Assembly (NCBI GenBank): GCA_002385485.1
Contig: DGDP01000038.1
Span: 22,682-47,168, forward strand
Direction of reading: 5' to 3'
Length of the DNA stretch: 24,487 bases
Source of the DNA: Acetomicrobium sp. UBA3949
GTDB taxonomy: Bacteria > Synergistota > Synergistia > Synergistales > Acetomicrobiaceae
The notes beneath the pieces are model-generated. The model did not search any database, was not told the DNA's origin, and was given only the letters and a program-made list of their open reading frames with translations. The position numbers were made by a program, and so were the translations under genes. Each line of letters starts with the position of its first letter. Positions within the stretch are counted from its first letter, which is position 1. Below are positions 1 through 7,382 of the stretch, in pieces.

Positions 1-1
1 G

Positions 2-1219
2 CGCAGAAAAGAGCTGGAAAAGCTTTACTCCTCCGTTTATACCATGCAGCGTATATATGACCTGTGCAAGGGAAGGGGCGAAGTGGGCGATATTTACGTC
101 CTCTCGGGATGGATACCCGAAGACATGCTGGCACAGCTAAAAAGAATCATTGAAAGGCAGGCGCCGAAGACCACGATAATGGTCGAGGAAGATAAAAATC
201 TTCCCTATGGAGAGGTCAGGGTTCCCACATATTTGCGAAACCTGCCGCTTGTCAGGGCTTTCCAGCACGTCGTGGCCATGTACAGCTTGCCCTCTTACGG
301 AGAAATTGACCCGTCCTTTTTTGTCGCCGTCACCTTTTGTCTTTTTTTCGGTTTCATGTTCGGGGATGTAGGACATGGCTTAGTCTTGGGATTGGTTGCC
401 CATCTGCTGCAAAGGAAACGCAAGATGAGCAAATCCCTCGGCACGGTGCTTAAGGCAGCTGCGGGAAGTTCGGTCCTTTTTGGCTTTCTTTACGGCAGCA
501 TCTTTGGTTTCGAGGACATAATACCGGCTATTTGGATGTCTCCTATGAAGGATATGGGCAAGATGCTGTCCCTTTCGCTCGTCATAGGCGTTTCCATAGT
601 AACGATTGGCATGATATTGAACATGATAATTTGTTACAGGCAGCGGGATTTCGGAAGAATGTTGTTCGACGGGAGGGGCATGGCCGGTTTGATATTTTAT
701 CTTACCGCAGCGTGGGCAATATATGCGGTGATGAGCCATAAAACCCTGCCTATACCGGGTTGGGTGGTGGCGACTCTCCTTTGTGTCCTGTTGACATGTA
801 TTATATTGAGAGACCTTTTGGCCAGGATATTGTTGAAGGAGAGGGTTTCCTCTTCAGCAAACGAGAGTGGAGGATTATACCTTTTTGAAGTATTCCACAA
901 TCTGTTGAGTTTCTTGAGTAATACAATTTCCTTTTTACGTCTGGCCGCCTTTGCTTTGAACCACGTGGGGCTCTCATTGGCAGTGTTCATGCTTTCAGAT
1001 ATGGTCAAATCCCTGCCCGGCGGTCTTTTGGCTAAGGTCGCAATATTAGTGATAGGGAACGTGGTGATCATAGGATTAGAAGGGCTAATAGTATTCATTC
1101 AAACCTTGAGGCTCGAGTATTACGAGTTCTTCAGTAAGTTTTACAGGGGCGGAGGCATTTCTTTCAAGCCCGTCAAATGGGAAAAGACCGGCGAAAGTGT
1201 CCGCCGCAGTCAAATTTAA
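2..1219 (+). CDS. atpI: V/A-type ATP synthase subunit I (5'-truncated by window edge)
   Basis: This is the membrane stator subunit (a-subunit equivalent) of the rotary V/A-type ATPase. It forms the ion half-channels against the c-ring. The frame is open from base 2, upstream of the first ATG at 44, so the real start lies outside the window and about 405 residues are visible of a family usually 600-660 long. What remains is the end of the soluble domain (about residues 1-80), including a GEVRVPTYLRN segment typical of the family. After it come roughly seven hydrophobic segments, with FGFMFGDVGHGLVLG in the first and FLSNTISFLRLAAFALNH in the late ion-path helix, whose Arg is the expected stator arginine. 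The C-terminus has the family-typical RLEYYEFFSKFYRGGG segment. The gene for subunit K follows immediately. Identification is firm; the coupling ion cannot be read from this subunit alone. Confidence 0.93.
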   Translation, partial: RRKELEKLYSSVYTMQRIYDLCKGRGEVGDIYVLSGWIPEDMLAQLKRIIERQAPKTTIMVEEDKNLPYGEVRVPTYLRNLPLVRAFQHVVAMYSLPSYGEIDPSFFVAVTFCLFFGFMFGDVGHGLVLGLVAHLLQRKRKMSKSLGTVLKAAAGSSVLFGFLYGSIFGFEDIIPAIWMSPMKDMGKMLSLSLVIGVSIVTIGMILNMIICYRQRDFGRMLFDGRGMAGLIFYLTAAWAIYAVMSHKTLPIPGWVVATLLCVLLTCIILRDLLARILLKERVSSSANESGGLYLFEVFHNLLSFLSNTISFLRLAAFALNHVGLSLAVFMLSDMVKSLPGGLLAKVAILVIGNVVIIGLEGLIVFIQTLRLEYYEFFSKFYRGGGISFKPVKWEKTGESVRRSQI

Positions 1220-1244
1220 TATTTTTAAAAAGGGGATGAGCATT

Positions 1245-1649
1245 ATGGGCATGAAGTTCGTCGTTATGTCTGTTGTCCTTTTGGTATGTACGGGTTGGTC
1301 TTTTAGAAAGCGGGAGGTAAAAAGGGGAAAAGCTCTCTTGAGGGCTTTCCTCTATTTGGCAATTTTTTCAGCGGGCATCGGCTTTTTCCTGACTCTCTTT
1401 CCCCATACAGGCTTTGCTCAGGCCGATGCAGCAGCGGTCTCCGGCTGGGGTTTCCTCGGAGCAGCTCTGTCGGCGGGGCTTGGCTGCCTCGGTGCCGGAA
1501 TAGCCGTGGCCATTGTGGGATCCTCGGCTCTGGGGGTTGTGGGCGAAAAGCCGGAGATGCTCGGTTCGACCTTGATCTTCTTGGGGCTAGCCGAAGGGAT
1601 CGCCATTTACGGTCTTATCATAGCCCTCTTGATACTGGGAAGGATGTGA
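1245..1649 (+). CDS. atpK: V/A-type ATP synthase subunit K (c-ring proteolipid) with long N-terminal extension
   Basis: This is the rotor-ring proteolipid that carries the coupling ion. The C-terminal 70 residues form one hairpin: a Gly/Ala-rich helix (about 67-98), a polar GEKPE loop and a second helix with the carboxylate Glu117 in LAEGIAIYG. Upstream lie two more hydrophobic stretches (about 4-18 and 31-52) ending in an FAQA motif that could be a signal-peptidase site. The frame is also open from ATG 1197 (overlapping atpI) and ATG 1236. I chose ATG 1245 because an AGGGG ribosome-binding site at 1231-1235 sits 9 nt upstream of it. Position 88, where Enterococcus NtpK has the Na+ ligand Gln110, is Val, and Glu117 is followed by Gly-Ile instead of Thr-Gln or Thr-Tyr. 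This suggests proton coupling (inference). Family assignment is firm; the exact start is uncertain. Confidence 0.88.
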   Translation: MGMKFVVMSVVLLVCTGWSFRKREVKRGKALLRAFLYLAIFSAGIGFFLTLFPHTGFAQADAAAVSGWGFLGAALSAGLGCLGAGIAVAIVGSSALGVVGEKPEMLGSTLIFLGLAEGIAIYGLIIALLILGRM

Positions 1650-1650
1650 A

Positions 1651-1962
1651 ATGAGGGCACATTTGATCAGCGATAATCACGATTCCATCGTCGGGATGCG
1701 TCTTGCAGGGGTCTCCGGAGTGGAAGCACACGGATCTGAAGAGACTGCGAAGGCCGTAAATGAAGCGCTGCAGATGGAGGACGTAGGAATACTTCTCATC
1801 ACCGAAAAGGCGGCTGCAACAATCCCAGATCTTATCAAGGAAATCAGGGAAAAGACAAAGCTTCCCCTGGTGGTTGAGATCCCCGATAGGCACGGAACGA
1901 CGAGAGAGGCCGATTTTCTGACCAAGTACCTCCATGAAGCGATCGGGGTGAAGATAGAGTGA
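1651..1962 (+). CDS. atpF: V/A-type ATP synthase subunit F
   Basis: This is a small central-stalk subunit that binds subunit D and couples catalysis to rotation in the A1/V1 part of the ATPase. The 103-residue protein has the usual length and the F-subunit Rossmann-like pattern: an N-terminal beta strand (RAHLISD), a GMRLAGV segment, an ILLITEKAA strand-helix, and PLVVEIPD near residue 75. It starts 1 nt after the atpK stop codon and its TGA overlaps the GTG start of the next gene, so translation is probably coupled. The family diverges strongly in sequence, but position in the operon, length and the GILLITE core agree. Confidence 0.88.
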   Translation: MRAHLISDNHDSIVGMRLAGVSGVEAHGSEETAKAVNEALQMEDVGILLITEKAAATIPDLIKEIREKTKLPLVVEIPDRHGTTREADFLTKYLHEAIGVKIE

Positions 1963-2576
1963 CTGACGTAGATACGCAGAAATTGGGTGCTTTGAGAGAT
2001 CTCATCTTGGATAAGGCAGAAGCCGAGGTTATGAGGATAACGCAAAAGGCTCAACGGGAAGCCGATGAATGGCTTTCTCAAGAATTGGTCAAGATCGATC
2101 AGGAGGCCGATCTGATAATAAACGATGCCCGTCGTAGGGCCGAAGAGATAAGACGCCGGGAGTTGCTGGCCGCCGAAAGGGAGGTATCCAGGGAAAAGCT
2201 GCGCCTTCAGAATAGATTGATCACCCAGGCCAAGGCCGTGTTTTTGGACGAACTCGTTGCCTTGAGGTCCAGAGAAGATCATTGGATGATACTCCTTGGC
2301 CTTCTTTTGGAAGCTCAAGAGGTCCTTGTCGATCTTAAGAAGGGGTCTTTGAGGCTTGCGGCGATAGATTTTCCCCTCGGAGAAAGGATCGTATCCAGAA
2401 GCAAGGAGCTTCGTCCTCAAATCGATATGAGGTTTGACTCCACTCCAGCTCCTATACTTGGGGGGCTGTGGTTGATCGACGACACGGGCAACCGGCAGGT
2501 CAACTCCGATTGGCAGACCAAGGTCGTCGAGATGAGCGATACGTTGACGGAAAGGCTGATGGCGATTTGGCAATAG
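1959..2576 (+). CDS. atpE: V/A-type ATP synthase subunit E (peripheral stalk)
   Basis: This is the peripheral-stalk subunit. In the family it pairs with the G/H subunit as a coiled coil and fixes the A3B3 head to the membrane stator. The first 100 residues are highly charged and helical with an Ala/Glu/Arg-rich heptad-like pattern (AEAEVMRITQKAQREADEWL and onward), followed by a globular C-terminal domain (about 110-205) that includes GGLWLIDDTG, a glycine-rich turn seen in E subunits. The start is GTG, overlapping the previous stop codon as GTGA, with a GGGGTGA-type ribosome-binding site inside the upstream gene. At 205 residues it has normal length. No partner G/H subunit gene is visible in this window. 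Confidence 0.87.
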   Translation: MTDVDTQKLGALRDLILDKAEAEVMRITQKAQREADEWLSQELVKIDQEADLIINDARRRAEEIRRRELLAAEREVSREKLRLQNRLITQAKAVFLDELVALRSREDHWMILLGLLLEAQEVLVDLKKGSLRLAAIDFPLGERIVSRSKELRPQIDMRFDSTPAPILGGLWLIDDTGNRQVNSDWQTKVVEMSDTLTERLMAIWQ

Positions 2577-2589
2577 GGGAGGAACGAAA

Positions 2590-4368
2590 TTGGAAAAACA
2601 GGGCATAATTATCATGACAAACGGTCCTGTGGTCAAAGCCAGGGGCATACGTGAGTTTGCTATGCACGAGATGGTTTATGTGGGGGAAATGCGACTGATG
2701 GGCGAAATCATACGCATCGATGAAGACGAGGCCACAATACAGGTTTACGAAGATACTCAAGGACTCAAAGCGGGTGAGCCGGTATTTGGCAGGGGAGAAC
2801 CGCTTTCCATCGCCCTTGGGCCCGGATTGCTAGGCAACATATTTGACGGAGTGGGAAGACCCTTGGGGGCGCTTTATGAGAAGGGCGGCATTTTCATCCC
2901 CAGAGGCATAAAAGTTCCTGAGATAGATACCGAAAAGACGTGGGAGTTAGAACCCGAGGTAAAAGTTGGAGATATCGCAACTTCGGGGACCGTCATAGCA
3001 ACTATAAAAGAAACCCCTCTGGTTTCCCATAAGGTAATGGTCCCTCCGGGCCTGGAAGGCGAATTTACCTTCGTGCTGCCAAAGGGAACCTTTAAAGCAG
3101 ACGTAACTGTGGCTAAAGTAAGGGATAGCCGTGGCCAGGAGATAGAGATTCCTATGGTACAGCGTTGGCCCGTTAGGGTGCCTAGGCCATGCAGGCAGCA
3201 CCTGACGCCCAAAGAACCCCTCATAACAGGGCAGCGCGTCATAGACGGATTTTTCCCGATCGCTAAGGGTGGCGTCGCGGCCATCCCCGGTGGATTTGGC
3301 ACGGGAAAGACAGTAACTCAACATCAGTTGGCAAAATGGAGCGAGGCCACAGTTGTGGTGTACATAGGTTGCGGGGAGCGAGGCAACGAGATGACGGATG
3401 TCCTGGAGGAGTTTCCTGAACTGGAAGACCCCCGCTCGGGCAGGCCATTGATGGAGCGGACCATATTGGTGGCAAATACGTCAAACATGCCTGTGGCCGC
3501 AAGGGAAGCTTCCATCTACACCGGCATTACCATGGCCGAATATTACAGGGATATGGGATACGATGTGGCCGTGATGGCCGACTCTACATCGAGATGGGCG
3601 GAAGCTTTGAGGGAGATCTCCGGAAGGATGGAAGAGATACCGGCAGAGGAGGGATTTCCCGCCTATTTGCCTAGCCGACTTGCTGAATTTTATGAGCGAG
3701 CCGGTAGGGTGGTGACGCTTAACGGCGACATGGGAAGCGTCACAATAATAGGTGCCGTATCGCCTCCTGGCGGAGACTTCACTGAGCCCGTAACAAGGCA
3801 TACCAAGAGGTTCGTGAGATGTTTCTGGGCGCTGGACAAAAGCTTGGCCAATGCCAGGCACTTTCCTGCGATCAACTGGGTGGATTCCTACAGCGAATAT
3901 GTTGGCGAGGTCGAAGACTGGTTTTCCTTGAATGTGGATACCGGTTGGAGCGAGCTCAGAAAGAGGGCCAAGGACCTATTAGCAGAAGACGAAAGGATCC
4001 AGCAGGTAGTGCGTCTTGTTGGCGAGGATGTATTGCCCGACAGCGAGAGATTGATTGCCTTTACTTCTTATTTGATTAAAAACGGCTACTTGCAGCAGGG
4101 TGCCTTTGGTCCGGATTCCTTTTCGCCTCCTTCGAAGGGATTTGCTATTCTTTCTTTGATAATGCACTTTTACGATAGGGCTTTTGCCTTGATCAGGCAG
4201 GGGGTGCCCTTTTCCCTTCTGAGAGGAGGAGATGCTGTGGCAAACCTCGTGCATCTCAAAGAGTTATCGTCAGAGGAGTTGGAAGCTCAACTGCCTAAAA
4301 TACGGGAGAAACTTGATGCTTTCATGGAAAAGACCGGCAGCGAACGTTTGGCTGCAAGGGGAAGGTGA
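2590..4368 (+). CDS. atpA: V/A-type ATP synthase catalytic subunit A
   Basis: This is the catalytic nucleotide-binding subunit of the A3B3 head (EC 7.1.2.2 class). The Walker A loop GGFGTGKT is at residues 234-241. The A-type insertion (bulge domain, about 100-200) precedes it, with the family-typical RPVxxPRPC-like stretch at 193-201, and VMADSTSRWAEALREISGR supplies the Walker B and Glu-containing region. The protein is 592 residues, the usual length. The start is TTG, preceded by a strong AGGGGAGG ribosome-binding site 7 nt upstream; no better in-frame ATG keeps the conserved N-terminus. It follows atpE by 13 nt and its TGA overlaps the region just before atpB. Confidence 0.96.
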   Translation: MEKQGIIIMTNGPVVKARGIREFAMHEMVYVGEMRLMGEIIRIDEDEATIQVYEDTQGLKAGEPVFGRGEPLSIALGPGLLGNIFDGVGRPLGALYEKGGIFIPRGIKVPEIDTEKTWELEPEVKVGDIATSGTVIATIKETPLVSHKVMVPPGLEGEFTFVLPKGTFKADVTVAKVRDSRGQEIEIPMVQRWPVRVPRPCRQHLTPKEPLITGQRVIDGFFPIAKGGVAAIPGGFGTGKTVTQHQLAKWSEATVVVYIGCGERGNEMTDVLEEFPELEDPRSGRPLMERTILVANTSNMPVAAREASIYTGITMAEYYRDMGYDVAVMADSTSRWAEALREISGRMEEIPAEEGFPAYLPSRLAEFYERAGRVVTLNGDMGSVTIIGAVSPPGGDFTEPVTRHTKRFVRCFWALDKSLANARHFPAINWVDSYSEYVGEVEDWFSLNVDTGWSELRKRAKDLLAEDERIQQVVRLVGEDVLPDSERLIAFTSYLIKNGYLQQGAFGPDSFSPPSKGFAILSLIMHFYDRAFALIRQGVPFSLLRGGDAVANLVHLKELSSEELEAQLPKIREKLDAFMEKTGSERLAARGR

Positions 4369-4373
4369 TATCG

Positions 4374-5741
4374 ATGCCCTTGATAGATCACGTGGGTGTA
4401 GACCGGATATATGGGCCCTTTGTCCTGCTTAAAGGAACACCAGACGTGGGCTTTGGAGAGCTTGCCCAAATTAGGATGAAAAACGGCGATCACAGGTTGG
4501 GACAGGTTGTTTTGAACGGCGAAGATGCTACGCTGGTGCAGGTTTTCAGCGGGACTTCGGACCTGGTTCCAGAAACGACTGCCGTAAGGTTTTTAGGGAG
4601 GCCTCTCGAGATGAAACTATCCCCCGCGCTTATCGGGAGAGTGTTTTCCGGTTTGGGCGAACCGAGGGACGATTGCGGTCCCGTTTATTCTGCCTACAGC
4701 AAAGATGTAAATGGATCTCCTTTAAATCCCATGGCAAGGGTATATCCAAGAAACTTCATTCAAACGGGAATATCGGCCATAGACGTATTGGTCACGCTCA
4801 TCAGAGGGCAGAAACTTCCCATATTTTCGGGAAACGGGCTGCCTCATAACAAGCTTGCCGTGCAGATTGCCAACCAGTCCCAGTTGGTAGGGGAGGAAAA
4901 TTTCGCCGTCGTTTTTGCGGGAATAGGCGTGAAACGAGATGATGCAGCTTACTTCATGGAGGAACTTTTCGAGAAGGGGCGCACCAAAAACATGGTTGTC
5001 TTCTTAAACCTCGCCGATGATCCCGTCATCGAGCGAATAGCCACGCCGCGCTTTGCCCTGACCGTGGGAGAGTATTTAGCCTTCGAGCTCAACATGCACG
5101 TGTTGGTCATCATGACCGACATCACGAACTACTGTGAGGCCTTAAGGGAAATTGGAGTCGCCAAAGGCGAGGTGCCAAGCCGTAAGGGCTATCCGGGCTA
5201 TATGTACAGCGACCTTGCTTCCCTCTATGAAAGAGCCGGGGTCTTGAAGGGGATCCAGGGAAGCCTGACGCAAATTCCGATCCTCACGATGCCCAACGAC
5301 GATATTACTCACCCCATCCCGGACCTCACGGGATTCATAACGGAAGGTCAGATCGTGTTATCGAGGGAGCTGGATTCCAGGGGAATCTATCCTCCCATAG
5401 ATGTATTGGCCAGCCTTTCGCGGCTCATGAAGGACGGCATAGGCAAGGGCTACACCAGAGAAGACCATCCTGACCTTGCAAGCCAGCTGTACGCTTCTTA
5501 CAGCAGGGTCCAAGACGTCAGGGCTCTGGCGAGCGTTATCGGGGAAGACGAGCTTAGCCAAATAGACATCTCCTACATGGACTTTGGGAAGTCCTTCGAG
5601 AACACCTTTATAAAACAAAGCTACGATGAGGATAGAGATATAAGCGAATCCCTGGATATTGGCTGGAAGCTGCTGAAGATGTTGCCCCGCAACGAACTCA
5701 CCAGAATATCTAAAGAAGAAGCCGATGCCAGGCTAAAATAG
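4374..5741 (+). CDS. atpB: V/A-type ATP synthase regulatory subunit B
   Basis: This is the non-catalytic nucleotide-binding subunit that alternates with A in the head. It lacks a Walker A lysine loop, having SGNGLPHNKLAVQIANQ at the equivalent place, as expected for B. It keeps the signatures RKGYPGYMYSDLASLYERAG (with the Arg-containing interface region) and TMPNDDITHPIPDLTGFITEGQI. I start it at ATG 4374, which has an AAGGTG ribosome-binding site 6 nt upstream. A GTG at 4365 that overlaps the atpA stop is possible and would add three residues. Length is about 455 residues, normal for B. It is the last ATPase gene here: the following 111 bases lead straight to gcvT, with no subunit D gene. 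Confidence 0.95.
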   Translation: MPLIDHVGVDRIYGPFVLLKGTPDVGFGELAQIRMKNGDHRLGQVVLNGEDATLVQVFSGTSDLVPETTAVRFLGRPLEMKLSPALIGRVFSGLGEPRDDCGPVYSAYSKDVNGSPLNPMARVYPRNFIQTGISAIDVLVTLIRGQKLPIFSGNGLPHNKLAVQIANQSQLVGEENFAVVFAGIGVKRDDAAYFMEELFEKGRTKNMVVFLNLADDPVIERIATPRFALTVGEYLAFELNMHVLVIMTDITNYCEALREIGVAKGEVPSRKGYPGYMYSDLASLYERAGVLKGIQGSLTQIPILTMPNDDITHPIPDLTGFITEGQIVLSRELDSRGIYPPIDVLASLSRLMKDGIGKGYTREDHPDLASQLYASYSRVQDVRALASVIGEDELSQIDISYMDFGKSFENTFIKQSYDEDRDISESLDIGWKLLKMLPRNELTRISKEEADARLK

Positions 5742-5753
5742 TTAATTGAGATA

Positions 5754-5782
5754 TTACCTGTCAATTGCCACTATGCTATGAT
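5754..5782 (+). promoter_or_regulatory. Candidate sigma-70-type promoter for gcv operon
   Basis: TTACCT (5754-5759), a 17-base spacer and TATGAT (5777-5782) lie in the 111-bp gap between the ATPase operon and gcvT. The -10 box matches the consensus at 5 of 6 positions; the -35 box is weak. Position and spacing fit a gcv promoter, but this rests on motif match alone. Confidence 0.3.
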
Positions 5783-5794
5783 ATATGGTACATC

Positions 5795-5809
5795 TTCGAT
5801 GTAATCGAA
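5795..5809. promoter_or_regulatory. 15-bp palindrome in gcv leader, possible operator
   Basis: TTCGAT-GTA-ATCGAA is a perfect 6-bp inverted repeat around 3 bases, located 13 bp downstream of the candidate -10 box, about where a repressor operator would lie. No regulator gene is adjacent, so the binding protein is unknown. The leader is too short for a tandem glycine riboswitch and I see none. Confidence 0.25.
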
Positions 5810-5852
5810 TAAGAAGCGGATGGATGAAATACGAAAAAAGGAGGAGAGAGAA

Positions 5853-6950
5853 ATGAGAAAGACGCCTCTTTACGAGAAACACGTCGCGTTGGGCGGTCGT
5901 GTGGTAGATTTCTTTGGATGGGCCCTTCCCGTGCAATACAGCGGCATAGTCGAAGAGCATTTGGCCACCAGAAAGGCGGCAGGCCTGTTCGATGTCTCTC
6001 ACATGGGGGAAATAACTGTCGAGGGTAAGGACGCTTTGAAGTTCATCAATTACCTCGTAACCAACGACGTAACTAAATTGGTCCCGGGTAAGGTGATGTA
6101 TTCTCCTATGTGCTACGAACATGGCGGAGTTGTAGACGATTTGTTGATATACATGTACGATGAAAATCGCTTCCTCTTGGTCGTAAACGCTGCCAATAAA
6201 GATAAGGATTACCAATGGATTGCTGATAAATCGAAAAAGTTCGACGTCAAGGCGGAAGACGTATCGGAATCATACGCTCAGATAGCCATCCAAGGTCCTA
6301 AAGCAGAAGGCATACTTCAAAAGCTTACCGATGTCGCTTTGGATGAAATGAAATTCTATACTTTTAAGGACCGTGCATCGGTGGGAGGTGTGGACCTTTT
6401 GCTTTCGCGGACCGGATACACCGGCGAGGACGGCTTCGAACTTTATCTGCCGCCTGGCGATGCAGGTCATATTTGGGACGAATTGCTCAAAGCCGGAAAG
6501 GAGGAAGGCCTGGTCCCGGCGGGACTTGGGGCAAGAGACACCTTGCGTTTTGAGGCATGCCTGCCCTTATACGGACAGGAGCTGTCGGAGGATATAACCC
6601 CCCTTGAGGCCGGTCTGGACTTCTTCGTTAAGCTGTCCAAGGAAGATTTTATTGGGAGAGCGAACCTCCTGGAACAAAAGGAGAAGGGTTTAAAGCGCAA
6701 GATAGCTGGCCTTGAGATGGTCGAGAAGGGCGTTCCGAGACATGGTTACGAGGTGAAGTCACAGGGCAAAAGTGTTGGTGTGATAACATCAGGTTCGTTT
6801 GCCCCGTCGCTTGAAAAGTATCTTGCTCTGGCATTGTTGGATAGCGATTACGTCGAAATCGGTCGAGAAGTGCATGTCGATATAAGGGGAAAGGACAGGC
6901 TTGCCAAGGTGGTAGAGACGCCTTTCTACAAAAGGCGTTACAAGAAGTAA
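5853..6950 (+). CDS. gcvT: Aminomethyltransferase (glycine cleavage T protein)
   Basis: T protein of the glycine cleavage system: it moves the aminomethyl carbon from the lipoyl arm of GcvH to tetrahydrofolate, releasing ammonia. The 365-residue length is typical. Visible signatures are the FFGWALPVQYSG N-terminus, FDVSHMGE, GGVVDDLL with the conserved catalytic-site Asp near residue 97, TGYTGEDGFEL, GLGARDTLR and a C-terminal barrel domain (about 280-365). An in-frame ATG lies at 5820, but ATG 5853 has a strong AAGGAGGAG ribosome-binding site 8 nt upstream and gives the conserved N-terminus. It is the first gene of gcvT-H-PA-PB. The enzyme acts in the cytoplasm. Confidence 0.96.
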   Translation: MRKTPLYEKHVALGGRVVDFFGWALPVQYSGIVEEHLATRKAAGLFDVSHMGEITVEGKDALKFINYLVTNDVTKLVPGKVMYSPMCYEHGGVVDDLLIYMYDENRFLLVVNAANKDKDYQWIADKSKKFDVKAEDVSESYAQIAIQGPKAEGILQKLTDVALDEMKFYTFKDRASVGGVDLLLSRTGYTGEDGFELYLPPGDAGHIWDELLKAGKEEGLVPAGLGARDTLRFEACLPLYGQELSEDITPLEAGLDFFVKLSKEDFIGRANLLEQKEKGLKRKIAGLEMVEKGVPRHGYEVKSQGKSVGVITSGSFAPSLEKYLALALLDSDYVEIGREVHVDIRGKDRLAKVVETPFYKRRYKK

Positions 6951-6986
6951 AAAAAGCAAAAAAAGAAGCAGGAGGTGCATCGAGTC

Positions 6987-7382
6987 ATGAACATACCGGA
7001 AAATTTAAAGTATACGAAAACGCACGAATGGGTGAGAGTGGAGGGCAATAAAGCTTACGTCGGAATTACTGATTTCGCCCAGGGGCACCTAGGCGATATC
7101 GTTTACGTCGAGCTTCCTGAAGTGGGTTCGCTGGTCGAGGCGGGAGAGGCGCTTTGTTCTATAGAATCGGTCAAAGCCGCCTCCGATGTATATTCCCCCG
7201 TCTCGGGAGAAATAGCCGAAGTAAACGATGCTCTCGAAGGTGAGCCGGGGTTACTCAACGAGGATCCCTATGAGAACTGGATTGCCACGATCGAAATGAA
7301 TAATCCCGAGGAGGTGGAGGCTCTCTTAGACGCCGCAAGCTACGCTAAGCATTGCGAAGAAGAGGAGGAGGCGATGGGATAA
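6987..7382 (+). CDS. gcvH: Glycine cleavage system H protein
   Basis: This is the lipoyl carrier protein that shuttles the aminomethyl intermediate between the P, T and L proteins. The 131-residue sequence contains the THEWVRVEGN start, GITDFAQGHLGDIVYVELP, and the lipoylation site Lys63 in SIESVKAASD. ATG 6987 follows an AGGAGGTG ribosome-binding site; a GTG at 6975 lies inside that site and is unlikely. The C-terminus ends in an acidic run (EEEEEAMG), and the coding DNA for that run also supplies the GAGGAGG ribosome-binding sequence for gcvPA, whose ATG overlaps the gcvH TAA. No lipoate synthesis or attachment gene is seen nearby. Confidence 0.96.
   Translation: MNIPENLKYTKTHEWVRVEGNKAYVGITDFAQGHLGDIVYVELPEVGSLVEAGEALCSIESVKAASDVYSPVSGEIAEVNDALEGEPGLLNEDPYENWIATIEMNNPEEVEALLDAASYAKHCEEEEEAMG

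Noticed and set aside
1677..2648. 323-codon minus-strand frame over atpF/atpE
   Set aside because: Low-complexity antisense of two confidently identified ATPase genes with overlapping starts and stops; no family motif.
5742..5852. Glycine riboswitch upstream of gcvT
   Set aside because: The gap is too short for a tandem aptamer and the conserved cores are not seen; the GGAGGAGAG here is the ribosome-binding site.
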